From assembly GCF_003049735.1 (NCBI RefSeq), contig NZ_PIRM01000002.1, positions 62,001 through 126,000 on the forward strand: a stretch of 64,000 nucleotides of DNA, read 5' to 3'. The notes under the pieces are model-generated. The model saw nothing but the letters and a program-made list of their open reading frames with translations. It was not told where the DNA came from and did not search any database. Of the stretch, positions 46,045 through 55,663 are shown piece by piece; position 1 is the first letter of the stretch, and every line of letters begins with the position of its first letter. A program made the translations under genes and the position numbers. Origin of the DNA: Campylobacter concisus (GTDB taxonomy: Bacteria > Campylobacterota > Campylobacteria > Campylobacterales > Campylobacteraceae).

Positions 46045-47463
46045 TTATATGTAGTAAATTTTTAAATTTCTTGAAATTTTGCGAGTTGCTTTTATAAATT
46101 TAAGACGCTTTTTTAGTATCTCTTCTCTACTTTTATAAATTTGTTTGTAAATTTTACTCTCGAGCCTCTCTTTATCTGGCATTTCTGGAAGCCTTTTAAG
46201 GATACCGAGCCAGACGTCATAGTCTTGAAGATTGCCAAAAATTTCTTGCATCTGTTTTAGCTTCTCTTCATACTTTTTAAGCCCTTCAAAATAGAAAATT
46301 TCACATAAAAACTCATATGTGTATCTCATCTTTTTAAGCTCTATCCTAAGATCATGAAAGCTCTCATTTGGGCAGTCTTGATTAAGGCTTTTTAGCCTTT
46401 TTTGAGCTAAAATCAAAAGCATTCTAAGCTTAAACGAACCAAGGCGCGAAAGGCTTACATCAAAGAGTTTTGACTTATAAAATTCACCCTCATTTAAAAA
46501 TATCTCCCACTCTTTTAAAAATGCGTAGTTTTCTTCGTCACCAAGGTAGCTTTTTACATTTTCATACTCTAAATCTAGAGCCTTTCGCACAAAATAGATA
46601 GGCTCATTTGCGTGCTTTTGCTCGTTTAAAAAGTTCAAAAATACATCCAAATCTCGCTTTTTGTTTGTCGAGTTTGCAAGCATTTTAAAATTCTCACCAA
46701 AAAAAAGTGTCACTTTCTCATCAAAAACGCCACTAAAAATTTTAAGGATCGATCTAACCTTTCTTAAATTTACGCGAAGCTCATGCAAAACTTCTTCATC
46801 TTTGTCTATCAAATACTGGCTTTTTAGCCTTTTTATTACTTTAAAAATACTAACAAAAAGGACTCTTAGCGCCTCTCCGCTTTTTAGATTTGCAGCAAAA
46901 TTTGGCAGAATTTCTTTTTCTTTTACAATCTTATAGGCTCTTTTGTAGTCGATTTGTTCATTTTCATTAGCATGGATGGCAAGAAATTTATTTTTATACC
47001 TTTTATCGCAAGTTACGTCACTTAGGCAAAAATTTTCTAAAAACGGTGGTAGCTTGAAAAAGACAGCTTCATTTTCATCACTAAATTCGATTTCAAATGT
47101 ACAAAGCCCGTTTAGTTCATTTTTAAAAATATCAATATTGCAAGGATTGTTATTGAGTTTAAAAATGTATCTATCTTTTAAGATGACACTACCGATGCGG
47201 TTTTTAAGAGCCTTTTTAAACTCCGCTTTTTCGCAAAATTCTTCATTTTCTTCTCTGATTAGACCTTTGCCAATCTTTACAGTTTTTATAAATTTATCCT
47301 CTTCACTCCGGAAGCGGATCTCTTCATTTTGCGTTATCTTGGTATAAAATTGAGAAATTTCAAGATGTTTAAAGACTACTCCAGCTTCTTTTAAAAAATC
47401 TAGAATTTGAGAATTTTTGAGTAAAAATTTACGCTCTATCTCCAAACTCACATTTTTCTCCAA
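46045..47463 (-). CDS. CYTH-CHAD domain protein
   Basis: 472 residues. The N-terminal CYTH domain starts EIERKFLLKN, the EIERKFL motif of triphosphate-tunnel enzymes. The C-terminal CHAD domain (from about residue 190) has VLHELRVNLRKVRSILKIF and NESFHDLRIELKKMRYTYEFL, with the conserved histidines on helices that bind polyphosphate. Likely role is inorganic polyphosphate or triphosphate hydrolysis, or polyphosphate binding. Substrate not proven. It lies 12 bp upstream of ubiE and is transcribed with it. In C. jejuni a gene sits at this place (Cj0323). Confidence 0.78.
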   Translation of the reverse strand: MEKNVSLEIERKFLLKNSQILDFLKEAGVVFKHLEISQFYTKITQNEEIRFRSEEDKFIKTVKIGKGLIREENEEFCEKAEFKKALKNRIGSVILKDRYIFKLNNNPCNIDIFKNELNGLCTFEIEFSDENEAVFFKLPPFLENFCLSDVTCDKRYKNKFLAIHANENEQIDYKRAYKIVKEKEILPNFAANLKSGEALRVLFVSIFKVIKRLKSQYLIDKDEEVLHELRVNLRKVRSILKIFSGVFDEKVTLFFGENFKMLANSTNKKRDLDVFLNFLNEQKHANEPIYFVRKALDLEYENVKSYLGDEENYAFLKEWEIFLNEGEFYKSKLFDVSLSRLGSFKLRMLLILAQKRLKSLNQDCPNESFHDLRIELKKMRYTYEFLCEIFYFEGLKKYEEKLKQMQEIFGNLQDYDVWLGILKRLPEMPDKERLESKIYKQIYKSREEILKKRLKFIKATRKISRNLKIYYI

Positions 47464-47550
47464 AATTTTTTGTTCATTTTAGCAAGTTAGTGCTTAAAAC
47501 AATGAGAAAGATGCTAAATTTAGGATTATTTTAAAAGTATTTTTATTAGG

Positions 47551-47591
47551 AAAAAAGATGGAATTTATGCTGCTAAATAGCAACATAAATT
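47551..47591 (-). terminator. Terminator after perR
   Basis: AATTTATG-C-TGCTA (47562-47575) pairs with TAGCA-A-CATAAATT (47578-47591). On the minus strand the stem begins next to the perR stop and is followed by CCATC and a run of six T (47556-47551). The loop is very small, so the last pair probably opens. Confidence 0.6.
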
Positions 47592-48002
47592 TTATTTACA
47601 GTGTTTACAGCTTTTTACGCTAGCTACGATATTTAGACGTTCTATTATATTTCCAATCTTCTTTTCTAGTGCCTCTTGATATTTGCCAAGCTCAGCATCA
47701 TCGTAGCTCACGTCCTCGACGCTTCCACAGCTTTCACAGACAACATGAATATGTGGATATTCGTAGATGTCGTATCTAGCCTTTTGATTGACGATATTTA
47801 CTTCAACTACGAGACCTTCGTCTTTTAAAGTATTTAAATTTTTATAAACTGTCGCAAGAGAAACTGATGGGCTCTCTTTTAAAATTTCATCATAAAGCTC
47901 ATCAATCGTTGGGTGCGTGTGACGATCAAGAATTCTTAAAACGCTAAGGCGTTGTGGCGTGACTTTTAGCCCGGATTGCTTTAATAATGATACGTATTGC
48001 AT
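47592..48002 (-). CDS. perR: Peroxide-stress regulator PerR (Fur family)
   Basis: 136 residues, DNA-binding winged helix with LKQSGLKVTPQRLSVLRIL and ATVYKNLNTLKDEGLV at the N-terminus. The dimer domain has the structural zinc site C89-x2-C92 and C132-x2-C135 and the metal ligands H84 and H86 (EYPHIHVVCESCG). It sits next to dxs as in C. jejuni (Cj0322 PerR, Cj0321 dxs), which favours PerR over Fur. A TATTAT-type -10 and AT-rich palindromic sequence lie in the 72-bp upstream gap, so self-regulation is likely. The hairpin at 47562 ends its message. Confidence 0.9.
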   Translation of the reverse strand: MQYVSLLKQSGLKVTPQRLSVLRILDRHTHPTIDELYDEILKESPSVSLATVYKNLNTLKDEGLVVEVNIVNQKARYDIYEYPHIHVVCESCGSVEDVSYDDAELGKYQEALEKKIGNIIERLNIVASVKSCKHCK

Positions 48003-48074
48003 AATGCTTTTCCTTGTTTTTATTTTGGCTTATGCTAGCAAAAATAATATTAAACGTTACTTTATTAAATGATA

Positions 48075-49901
48075 TTAATTATTTTCTAGTAAATTTTTGG
48101 TAATCTGCTCGGCACTTATACCAAGATATTTTTCAACCTCAGCAGTTGAACCATGTGGGATAAATTTATCTTCATACTCAAAGCTAATGACGCTTATATT
48201 TGAAATTTTATTTTCTTGTAAAAATGCACTTACTATCTCGCCAATACCGCCTTTTTTAGCACTATCGCTAAAGATATACCACTTTTTAGTGCGTTTTGCA
48301 AGATCCAGTAAAAGCTCACTATCAAGCGGCTTTGCAAAGACGAGATCAGCCAATATCACATCAAGCTTGCCAGCAAGTAAATTTCTGACCAAATTTGCCT
48401 TGCCAACGCCGTTACCGTAGCCTAAAAATGCAATATCACTATTTGCATCAGCTAAAATTACACCCTTGCCAAACTCAAGTGGCTTAGCTTCAAACTCATC
48501 TCTTAAGATAAATGCCCCACGGGGATATCTAAATGCGCTAACGCCTTTATAAGCATAAGCAAATTCCATAACATTTTTCATGCTCTCTTCGCATCTTGGG
48601 GCAAAAAGAACCATATTTGGCACAGCATTTAAAAAGCTTATATCAAACGCACCCTGATGCGTTTCGCCGTCCTCACCTACGATACCAGCCCTATCCATCG
48701 CAAAGGTGATGTTTAAATTTAAAATAGAAGCGTCGTGAATGACCTGATCGTAGGCTCTTTGCATAAATGTCGAGTATATCGCAACAAATGGCTTAAAGCC
48801 CTCTTTTGCCATGGCTGACATAGACGTGACTGCGTGTTGCTCGGCTATCGCCACGTCCCAAAAACGATCTGGAAATTCTTGTATCAAAGCGTCCATGCCA
48901 GTGCCTGTTGGCATCGCGGCCGTTACGCCAACGATGTCGCTATGCTCTCTTGCCATCTTTAAAAGCTGCTCGCTAAAGATCGCCGTGGCTGACTTGTTTG
49001 ACTGTCTTTTGATAAATTCGCCACTTTTTAGATCAAATGGTCCAACTCCGTGCCAATTTTCGTAGCACCCCTCAGCAAATTCATACCCTTTGCCCTTTAG
49101 TGTCTGCACGTGCACAATGACTGGCTTTTTCATATTTTTAGCAGTTTCAAATGTACTAAGAAGCGCGCCTAAGTCGTGTCCATCAACTGGCCCAATGTAC
49201 TCAAGCCCAAGCTCTTCAAAAAACATGCCAGGAGTGATGAGTCTAATGCCCTCTTCGATACGTCTAGCCATATATGCAGCTGAATCTGGCATATAGCTTA
49301 GAAATTTCTCAACCCTGCCCTTAAATTTTTGATAAAACTGCCCTGCCATCATCTGGCTTAGATACTTGCTAAGCGCGCCTATTGGCTTGCTTATACTCAT
49401 CTCGTTGTCGTTTAGGATGATGACGCAAGGATATTTTCTGTCCCCTAGCTCATTTAGCGCCTCGTACGCCATGCCACCACTTAGTGAGCCATCGCCTATG
49501 ACAGCTACTGGGATACGATCTTCGTTTTTAAGTTTTATCGCCTTTGCAGCACCAACTGCTAAAGATATGGACGTCGAGCTATGCCCTGCCACAAAGTAGT
49601 CAAATTTACTCTCGCTTGGCTTTGTATAGCCACTGATGCCGTTAAATTTTCTAAGCGTATCAAAGCTCTCCCAGCGTCCAGTCAGCAGCTTATGTGCATA
49701 GCTTTGATGACTCACATCAAAAATAAATGGATCTTTTGTAACATCAAAAATTTTATGCATCGCGACGATGATCTCAACTGCGCCGATATTTGAGCTAAGA
49801 TGACCGCCATTTTTGCTAACGGTGGCTAAAATTTTATCCCTGATGTCATGACAAAGTGCGTTTAGTTCATCAACGTCTAAACTTTTAACGTCTTTATTCA
49901 T
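48075..49901 (-). CDS. dxs: 1-deoxy-D-xylulose-5-phosphate synthase Dxs
   Basis: Thiamine-diphosphate enzyme, first step of the MEP isoprenoid pathway. 608 residues, complete. Recognisable are HLSSNIGAVEI, FDVSHQSYAHKLLTGR, the TPP motif GDGSLSGGMAYEALN ... ILNDNEMSIS, and the transketolase-type DRAGIVGEDGETHQGAFD and IADEQHAV-like AIAEQHAVTSMSA. The start overlaps fliH by 8 bp, so this housekeeping gene is translated behind the flagellar genes fliF-fliG-fliH. Confidence 0.95.
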   Translation of the reverse strand: MNKDVKSLDVDELNALCHDIRDKILATVSKNGGHLSSNIGAVEIIVAMHKIFDVTKDPFIFDVSHQSYAHKLLTGRWESFDTLRKFNGISGYTKPSESKFDYFVAGHSSTSISLAVGAAKAIKLKNEDRIPVAVIGDGSLSGGMAYEALNELGDRKYPCVIILNDNEMSISKPIGALSKYLSQMMAGQFYQKFKGRVEKFLSYMPDSAAYMARRIEEGIRLITPGMFFEELGLEYIGPVDGHDLGALLSTFETAKNMKKPVIVHVQTLKGKGYEFAEGCYENWHGVGPFDLKSGEFIKRQSNKSATAIFSEQLLKMAREHSDIVGVTAAMPTGTGMDALIQEFPDRFWDVAIAEQHAVTSMSAMAKEGFKPFVAIYSTFMQRAYDQVIHDASILNLNITFAMDRAGIVGEDGETHQGAFDISFLNAVPNMVLFAPRCEESMKNVMEFAYAYKGVSAFRYPRGAFILRDEFEAKPLEFGKGVILADANSDIAFLGYGNGVGKANLVRNLLAGKLDVILADLVFAKPLDSELLLDLAKRTKKWYIFSDSAKKGGIGEIVSAFLQENKISNISVISFEYEDKFIPHGSTAEVEKYLGISAEQITKNLLENN

Positions 49902-50757
49902 TATTTACCAGCATTTTTAGTTTTTCTAGCCTTGTTTGCACAGTCGCATCGATATTGCCGCCATCACTTATAATAACCACACCACCTTTACTTATAGCAT
50001 CATCAGCACTTATTTTGACGTGTTCATTTTTGCTAAATTGCTCTTTTATATATTCGCTATCTTCGGGATTTACGCGAATTTCTATATTTTTAACATTACT
50101 TAGCTCTTTTATAAGAGAGCTTGCTAGATGATGAGCGATCTGATTTGAAGAGGTTGAAATTTCTTTATCGATTACTTCTTTTGCGATTTTTATAGCAGTT
50201 TGTCCGAGCTCTTCTTCGATCTTCTTTAAAAACTCATCAAATTTAATATATTGCTCTTCAAGTTTTGCAGCTGAAGCGCTAAATCTAGCCTCTAACTCAT
50301 TTATTCTTGCTTCATTTGCCGCATTTGCCTGGGAGATACCCTCATTTTTACCATCTTCTTTTGCACGAGAAATTTCAGCCTCAAGGCGTTTAGCAAATTC
50401 GCTCTCTTGATTTTCTATTTGCATTTGAAGTTTGATGATGTTGCTGCTTAGCTCATCTGTTTTTTTAAGCAGTTCTTCGACAAAACTCGCCTCGCCTGTT
50501 TGCTGTATCTGTGGACTTTGAGCCTGAGAAGCAAAGTGGTTTTGTGAGTTTGTCTGCGTTTGGTGGCTAGCTTGAGGAATAAAATTTTCACCCTTTTGCC
50601 CAAAATTTTGCTCGCTTAGCTCTTCACTAAGATTATTTTCTTCTATCAATACAGGAGCACTATCTGCGGCTCGCTCTCCAACTCCAAGCACCTTAAATCT
50701 ATAATTTTCTATAAAGTGAGCTGGAGAAGTCTCACTGGTTATTACGCTGCTTTTCAT
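49894..50757 (-). CDS. fliH: Flagellar assembly protein FliH
   Basis: Negative regulator and partner of the export ATPase FliI. 287 residues, without membrane segments. A Gln/Asn-rich middle (about 60-95) is followed by a long coiled coil (95-180, many Glu/Lys/Ala) and a C-terminal domain with ISKGGVVIISDGGNIDATVQTRLEKL, the FliH/YscL family end. Located behind fliG, as in C. jejuni Cj0320. Confidence 0.88.
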   Translation of the reverse strand: MKSSVITSETSPAHFIENYRFKVLGVGERAADSAPVLIEENNLSEELSEQNFGQKGENFIPQASHQTQTNSQNHFASQAQSPQIQQTGEASFVEELLKKTDELSSNIIKLQMQIENQESEFAKRLEAEISRAKEDGKNEGISQANAANEARINELEARFSASAAKLEEQYIKFDEFLKKIEEELGQTAIKIAKEVIDKEISTSSNQIAHHLASSLIKELSNVKNIEIRVNPEDSEYIKEQFSKNEHVKISADDAISKGGVVIISDGGNIDATVQTRLEKLKMLVNNE

Positions 50758-51788
50758 TCTATCATCTCATCTGCTTCGCCGACCTGGAATACACCTTGAT
50801 CAGCTAGAGTTTGCACTGTCTCTACTATGCGTCTTTGAGCCTCTTCAACATCTTTTACACGCACCGCACCAAGATACTGCATCTCCTCTTTAAAGGCTTC
50901 TGCTGCACGCTGAGACATATTTGATAAAAATTTATCCTTTATGCCATCGCTTGAGCCCTTAAATGCAACCATAAGGTCTTTTTTATCGACATTTTTAAGG
51001 ATCTCTCTAATCGCAGTTGCATTAAGGTTGATAATATCTTCAAAGGTAAACATAAGCTCTTTAATCGTTGTTGCAAGCTTATCATCGCTTTGCTCAATAC
51101 GCTCAATCGTGCTTTTGCTGGCTTTTTGCCCAAGTCTATTAAGCACTTCTGCCACAGCTCTTGGACCGCCAACTTCGACTTTGTACGATGTAAGACTTTC
51201 AAGCTTACCCTCAAGCACGGTTGAAACACGCTTAATTACCGATGGGCTAATATCACCAAGATTTGCCATTCTAATGACAACCTCACTTCTTAGCTCATCT
51301 GAGAAAAAGCTAAGCGTTTCAGCAGCACTTGTTGAGTCCATGTGAGCTAGTATTAGCGCGATGGTTTGAGGGTGCTCTTTTATGATAAAGTCTGCAAGCT
51401 GTTGTGGTTTTATCTTATCAAGATAGCCAAAGCTTTTTGAGTTTTCCATGCTTTTTGCAAGCTTGTCCAAAATTTTCTGAGCTGCCTCTGGACCAAATGT
51501 GCGGTAAAGAATTTCTTTTGCGTACTCTAAACCACCACTTCTCATATATTGATTTGACTGCATTAGCGCGTAAAATTCTTCTAGTACGGCACTTGCGACT
51601 TGCTTATCAATATTTTTCGCAGTTGCGATATAGCCTGAAATTTCAGTGATGACATCAACATCCATGTGAGAAAATATAAGAGCAGTTGCCTCTTCGCCAA
51701 GCTGAATCAGCAAAATGGCAATCTTTTCAGGCATCGATAGATCATCATAAATCATTTTTTGCTTGTCATTTAGCTTTATTGACATCAA
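50754..51788 (-). CDS. fliG: Flagellar motor switch protein FliG
   Basis: Rotor protein that meets the stator and the CheY-P switch. 344 residues with armadillo-like repeats. Family segments include EEFYALMQSNQYMRSGGLEYAKEIL, IIKEHPQTIALILAHMDS, VIRMANLGDISPSVIK and FEDIINLNATAIREILKNVDKKDLMVAFKGS, followed by MSQRAAEAFKEEMQYLGAVRVKDVEEAQ at the C-terminal torque region. Overlaps both fliF and fliH by 4 bp. Confidence 0.95.
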   Translation of the reverse strand: MMSIKLNDKQKMIYDDLSMPEKIAILLIQLGEEATALIFSHMDVDVITEISGYIATAKNIDKQVASAVLEEFYALMQSNQYMRSGGLEYAKEILYRTFGPEAAQKILDKLAKSMENSKSFGYLDKIKPQQLADFIIKEHPQTIALILAHMDSTSAAETLSFFSDELRSEVVIRMANLGDISPSVIKRVSTVLEGKLESLTSYKVEVGGPRAVAEVLNRLGQKASKSTIERIEQSDDKLATTIKELMFTFEDIINLNATAIREILKNVDKKDLMVAFKGSSDGIKDKFLSNMSQRAAEAFKEEMQYLGAVRVKDVEEAQRRIVETVQTLADQGVFQVGEADEMIE

Positions 51789-53482
51789 ATTTCCTTACGC
51801 ATATTAAAGTCGCTGTCATTTTTTACCATATCTTGAAGTAGCATTGCTATCTCTTCATTTCTCTCTGTGATGACCGCTCTCATTTTCTCAAGTAAAACAT
51901 CGTATTTTAATTCATCTTCATTAAACTCGCCACTAAGTCCTAGTTGCTCTTCGACCTTTTTGCGAGCAGCTTTAAATTTCTCAAGCGTATCTTCAGCATC
52001 TACCTCAATATCTTCAAGACCATCTTGAACTTGCTCCTCTTCTTCTTTTGTCTCTTCAAGCATCTTTTGCATAAATGGCACAATGACTTTTTTATAGAAG
52101 ATGTAGAGCAACAATGCTGCAAAAATATATTTTAATAGCGGCATAAATGGCACTACATAGTTATTCACAAAGCCATCCATCTTCTCGCTAGTGCTTATAT
52201 CTTTGCCAGTTTTAAACTCAAAGTTATCTAAGCTTACTTCATCGCCTCTATTTTGGTTATAGCCGATTGATTGTTTGATTAAATTTGTGATTGATTCTCT
52301 TTGCTCTTTGGTAAGTGGGGCAAATTCAAGCTCGCCAGTTGGCTTGCCGTCTTTATCTTTTTTACTCTGATAAAGTCCGTCTATAACGACAGCTGCACTT
52401 ACTCTGTTTATACTAGCAAACTGCCCTTTGACATTTGTTACTTTCTTTGAAATTTCGTAGTTTGTCTGCTGCGAGCTTTTGTTGTACTGCTCTTTTAAAG
52501 TGCTGTCATCTAGCCCTTGAACAGGGCCTATGTTGCTAACCGCACCTGGTACGCCGCCCACTTCATTTGGAGCTGAGCCTTGGCGCTTTTCTTCGATGTT
52601 ACTCTCGCTTCTTACAACGTTATTTGGGTCATAAACCTCGCTTTTTGTATCTTTTTTATCAAAGTCAAAGTCGATATTTACCTTTGCTACGACCTTATCT
52701 GCTCCGCCTACGATAGGAGCTAGCACATTTACGATCTTTTGCTCGTAATTATTTTCAAACTCGCGCTTATAGCGGATCTGCTGAGCTATAGCATCACTAT
52801 CAAACTCACCGTCTTCATCGCCAAGTGCGACGCCATCTTGATTTACGATTTTTACATTTTCTGTGCTTAAATTTGTAACAGAGGCAGCGACAAGGTTTTT
52901 AATACCAAAAATTTGCTTTGCGTTTAGGCTAACGCCTGGCTTTAGCTCAACCACGATAGAAGCTGTTGGAAGTGCTTGACGCTCAGTAAAAACGCTCTCT
53001 TTAGGGATAGCGATACGAACAGTCGCTTTTTGGATAGAAGAAAGACTCTCGATCGTTCTAGCTAGCTCGCCCTCAAGCGCTCTTTGAAATTTTACTCTCT
53101 GCTCAGCATCAGTCGCGCCAAATTCTTGCTTATCAAAAATTTCAAAGCCGATTTTGCTCTCTTTTGGTATTCCAAGCGTTGCAACAGCGATACGCTCTTT
53201 ATAGACATCGCTCGTTGGCACAAGAATAGTGCCTTCGTTTGCTAATTTATATTTAATTCCATCTTTGTTTAGCTGATCAAGTATTAAGGCTGAATCGTTT
53301 GGACTAATGTTTTCAAAAAGGACGCTGTAGCCTGCAAAATTTTCATTTTTGCTTTTATAAAGTGTTAAAAATACCAAAAATGCCACGACCAAGACGATCG
53401 AGCTAGCTGCGACAATCTTTTGTTTTAGTGAAAGCTTTTGATAAATTTGACTTATTTGATGAAGTAATGCCTTAAAATCCAT
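51785..53482 (-). CDS. fliF: Flagellar MS-ring protein FliF
   Basis: Builds the membrane ring of the flagellar motor. 565 residues. An N-terminal membrane segment (about 23-43, IVAASSIVLVVAFLVFLTL) and a C-terminal one (about 435-455, KYIFAALLLYIFYKKVIVPFM) enclose periplasmic ring-building domains with ALEGELARTIESLSSIQKATVRIAIP. The cytoplasmic C-tail is rich in Glu and binds FliG. First gene of the fliF-fliG-fliH run, 4 bp after hisC. Confidence 0.95.
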   Translation of the reverse strand: MDFKALLHQISQIYQKLSLKQKIVAASSIVLVVAFLVFLTLYKSKNENFAGYSVLFENISPNDSALILDQLNKDGIKYKLANEGTILVPTSDVYKERIAVATLGIPKESKIGFEIFDKQEFGATDAEQRVKFQRALEGELARTIESLSSIQKATVRIAIPKESVFTERQALPTASIVVELKPGVSLNAKQIFGIKNLVAASVTNLSTENVKIVNQDGVALGDEDGEFDSDAIAQQIRYKREFENNYEQKIVNVLAPIVGGADKVVAKVNIDFDFDKKDTKSEVYDPNNVVRSESNIEEKRQGSAPNEVGGVPGAVSNIGPVQGLDDSTLKEQYNKSSQQTNYEISKKVTNVKGQFASINRVSAAVVIDGLYQSKKDKDGKPTGELEFAPLTKEQRESITNLIKQSIGYNQNRGDEVSLDNFEFKTGKDISTSEKMDGFVNNYVVPFMPLLKYIFAALLLYIFYKKVIVPFMQKMLEETKEEEEQVQDGLEDIEVDAEDTLEKFKAARKKVEEQLGLSGEFNEDELKYDVLLEKMRAVITERNEEIAMLLQDMVKNDSDFNMRKEI

Positions 53483-53486
53483 ATCC

Positions 53487-54584
53487 CTACTTTAAAATTT
53501 GCTTTAACTCTTCAAAAACTCTATCATTTTGCCATGCCTGTCCGATGGTGATTCTCACCGCATTTAAGGCGTAGCTTTTTAGATCTCGTAAAATTATACC
53601 TTTTTTTAGCATCTTTTCGCATATCTGGCTTGATTTTGGCTCGTTAAATTTAAAAGTGATGAAATTTGTGTAGCTTGGGATAAACTCAATGCCATTTTGC
53701 TTTGCAAATTCTTCATATCTCTTCATTTGCTCGAAGTTATTTTGCATGGTTTGCTGCACAAACTCATCATCACCAAGTGCTACTATCGCAGCTCTTAGGC
53801 TTGGGGTTGTGATGTTAAACGGAGCTCTTAGTTTTGAGAGAGCGCCTATGATCTCTTCATTTGCCACGCCGTATCCAACGCGCATGCCGCCAAGCGCATA
53901 AGCCTTTGAAAATGTTCCAAGATATATGGCATTTTTAAATTTTACCACCCCGCTTGGCTTTATCTCTTTTTTGCTATCTTTAAATTTTGCAAATTCATTG
54001 TAGGCACAATCAAGCACAACAAGCGTATTTTCATCAACGCTTTTTATAAATTTAAAGACCTCATCTGCGTCCAAACACTCACCCAAAGGATTGTTTGGCA
54101 AGCAAAGAAATATGACAGAAATTTCATCTTTATGCGCGTTATAAATTTCTAAAAACTCACTCAAATTATGCTCCACACTCTTTGTGCGGTAAATTTTAGC
54201 CCCGGTTTGTTTTGCATAAATTTCATACATCGCAAATGTCACGCCAGCCATCAAAACGCCACTTTGCTTATTCGCCTTTGCGTGAAGTGCGTATTCTATG
54301 ATCTGGTCACTTCCAGAACCGATAATTAAATTTTTGCTAGTTACGCCAAATTTCTTAGCCAGTCCTTCTTTTAGCTCAAAGTAGCTATCGTCTGGATAGA
54401 GATGTGCCTTTTTAGCAACCTCTTTTAGCGCCTCCTCTACGAGTTTGCTCGTACCAAAAGGGTTTTCGTTGCTAGCTAGCTTTATCACATCTTTCGCCTC
54501 GATGCCAAACTCTCTAACTACAAGCTCAATCGGCTTTCCAGCCTCGTAATTAACTAAATCATCTAAAAAATCATTAAACTTCAT
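53487..54584 (-). CDS. hisC: Histidinol-phosphate aminotransferase HisC
   Basis: PLP enzyme of histidine synthesis. 365 residues, fold type I. Family segments include [49 protein letters not shown] and [19 protein letters not shown] with the PLP lysine. Its start abuts pheA (one base shared). Close homologues also act on other amino acids, so aromatic transamination cannot be ruled out. Same order as C. jejuni Cj0317. Confidence 0.88.
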   Translation of the reverse strand: MKFNDFLDDLVNYEAGKPIELVVREFGIEAKDVIKLASNENPFGTSKLVEEALKEVAKKAHLYPDDSYFELKEGLAKKFGVTSKNLIIGSGSDQIIEYALHAKANKQSGVLMAGVTFAMYEIYAKQTGAKIYRTKSVEHNLSEFLEIYNAHKDEISVIFLCLPNNPLGECLDADEVFKFIKSVDENTLVVLDCAYNEFAKFKDSKKEIKPSGVVKFKNAIYLGTFSKAYALGGMRVGYGVANEEIIGALSKLRAPFNITTPSLRAAIVALGDDEFVQQTMQNNFEQMKRYEEFAKQNGIEFIPSYTNFITFKFNEPKSSQICEKMLKKGIILRDLKSYALNAVRITIGQAWQNDRVFEELKQILK

Positions 54585-55663
54585 TACTCTTCTCCGTTTA
54601 AATAACTCCCTAACCAGCTTATCTCAGCACCGCTCTCTTTTGCTAGTTCAAAGGCATTTTGCACCTTCTCATCGTCAATATGCCCTTCAAAATCAAGATA
54701 AAACATTGACTTAAATTCGCGCTGTTTTATAGGACGTGACTCAAGTTTTGTGATATTGATGTTTTCATTTTTAAAGATAGAAAGCAGATCAGCAAGGCGT
54801 CCTGGACTATGATCAGTCTTTGCAAGGACCGAAGTTTTTGAGTTCTCAACTCTTGCATTTTTAAAATCGCTTAAAATCAAAAATCTCGTTCTATTTGCCA
54901 TATTGTCTTCAATCGTCTCATAAACGATCGGCACGTTATAAATTTTTGCTGCGATCTTTGAGCAAATGGCGGCTGAGTTTCTATCCATTGATGCCATGTA
55001 TGCAGCTGCTGCGGTTGATTTTGCTGGAACAAATTCGACCTCATTCAGTAAGTGATCTTCTAAAAATTTACGGCATTGATTATACCCTTGCGGATGTGAA
55101 TAAATTCGCTTTATCTCTTTTAAATTTTCATTTATGCTAACAAAGCTGTGATGGATATCCACATAAAGCTCAGCAACTATTTTTATATCACTAAATTTAC
55201 TCAAACAATCAAGCGTAGCGCCAACAGCGCCTTCAGTGTTGTTTTCAATAGGCACAACGCCGTATTTTGCCTCTTTTTGAGCTAGCTTTGTAAAAACCGC
55301 CTCGATCGTAGCAAGTGGTAAATATGCACTCATCGCACCAAATCTACTCTGAGCCGCCTGATGCGTGTAAGTGCCTTCAGGCCCTAGATAGACGATCTTT
55401 TGAGGCATTTCTAAATTTCTACTCACAGCAAAAATTTCAAGATAAATGGCCTCGATCGCAGCTTTATTTAAAGCTTTGTCTTTGCTAAGACTAGTTAAGC
55501 GGTTTATGATAGCTCGCTCACGCTCAGGACGATATATAGGCGTTCCAGTAGTTTGCTTTAGCTTGCCGATTTGTTCAACTAAAATCATCCTTTCATTTAG
55601 TTTATTTAAGATGAGATCATCGATCGCATCGATCTCTTTTCTAAGCTCATTTAGCTCTTGCAT
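54584..55663 (-). CDS. pheA: Chorismate mutase / prephenate dehydratase PheA
   Basis: Bifunctional enzyme leading to phenylalanine. From ATG 55663 (GGAG seven bases upstream) it has 359 residues. The frame runs 18 codons further, but these overlap lysA and lack a ribosome-binding site. Chorismate mutase is at about 1-85 ([23 protein letters not shown]). Prephenate dehydratase follows with [18 protein letters not shown] and [14 protein letters not shown], then an ACT regulatory domain ([13 protein letters not shown]) for feedback by Phe. It overlaps the end of lysA by 17 bp. Confidence 0.93.
   Translation of the reverse strand: MQELNELRKEIDAIDDLILNKLNERMILVEQIGKLKQTTGTPIYRPERERAIINRLTSLSKDKALNKAAIEAIYLEIFAVSRNLEMPQKIVYLGPEGTYTHQAAQSRFGAMSAYLPLATIEAVFTKLAQKEAKYGVVPIENNTEGAVGATLDCLSKFSDIKIVAELYVDIHHSFVSINENLKEIKRIYSHPQGYNQCRKFLEDHLLNEVEFVPAKSTAAAAYMASMDRNSAAICSKIAAKIYNVPIVYETIEDNMANRTRFLILSDFKNARVENSKTSVLAKTDHSPGRLADLLSIFKNENINITKLESRPIKQREFKSMFYLDFEGHIDDEKVQNAFELAKESGAEISWLGSYLNGEE

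Noticed and set aside
50939..51345. Long frames inside fliG on both strands
   Set aside because: Shadows of fliG codon usage; fliG itself is complete and well conserved.
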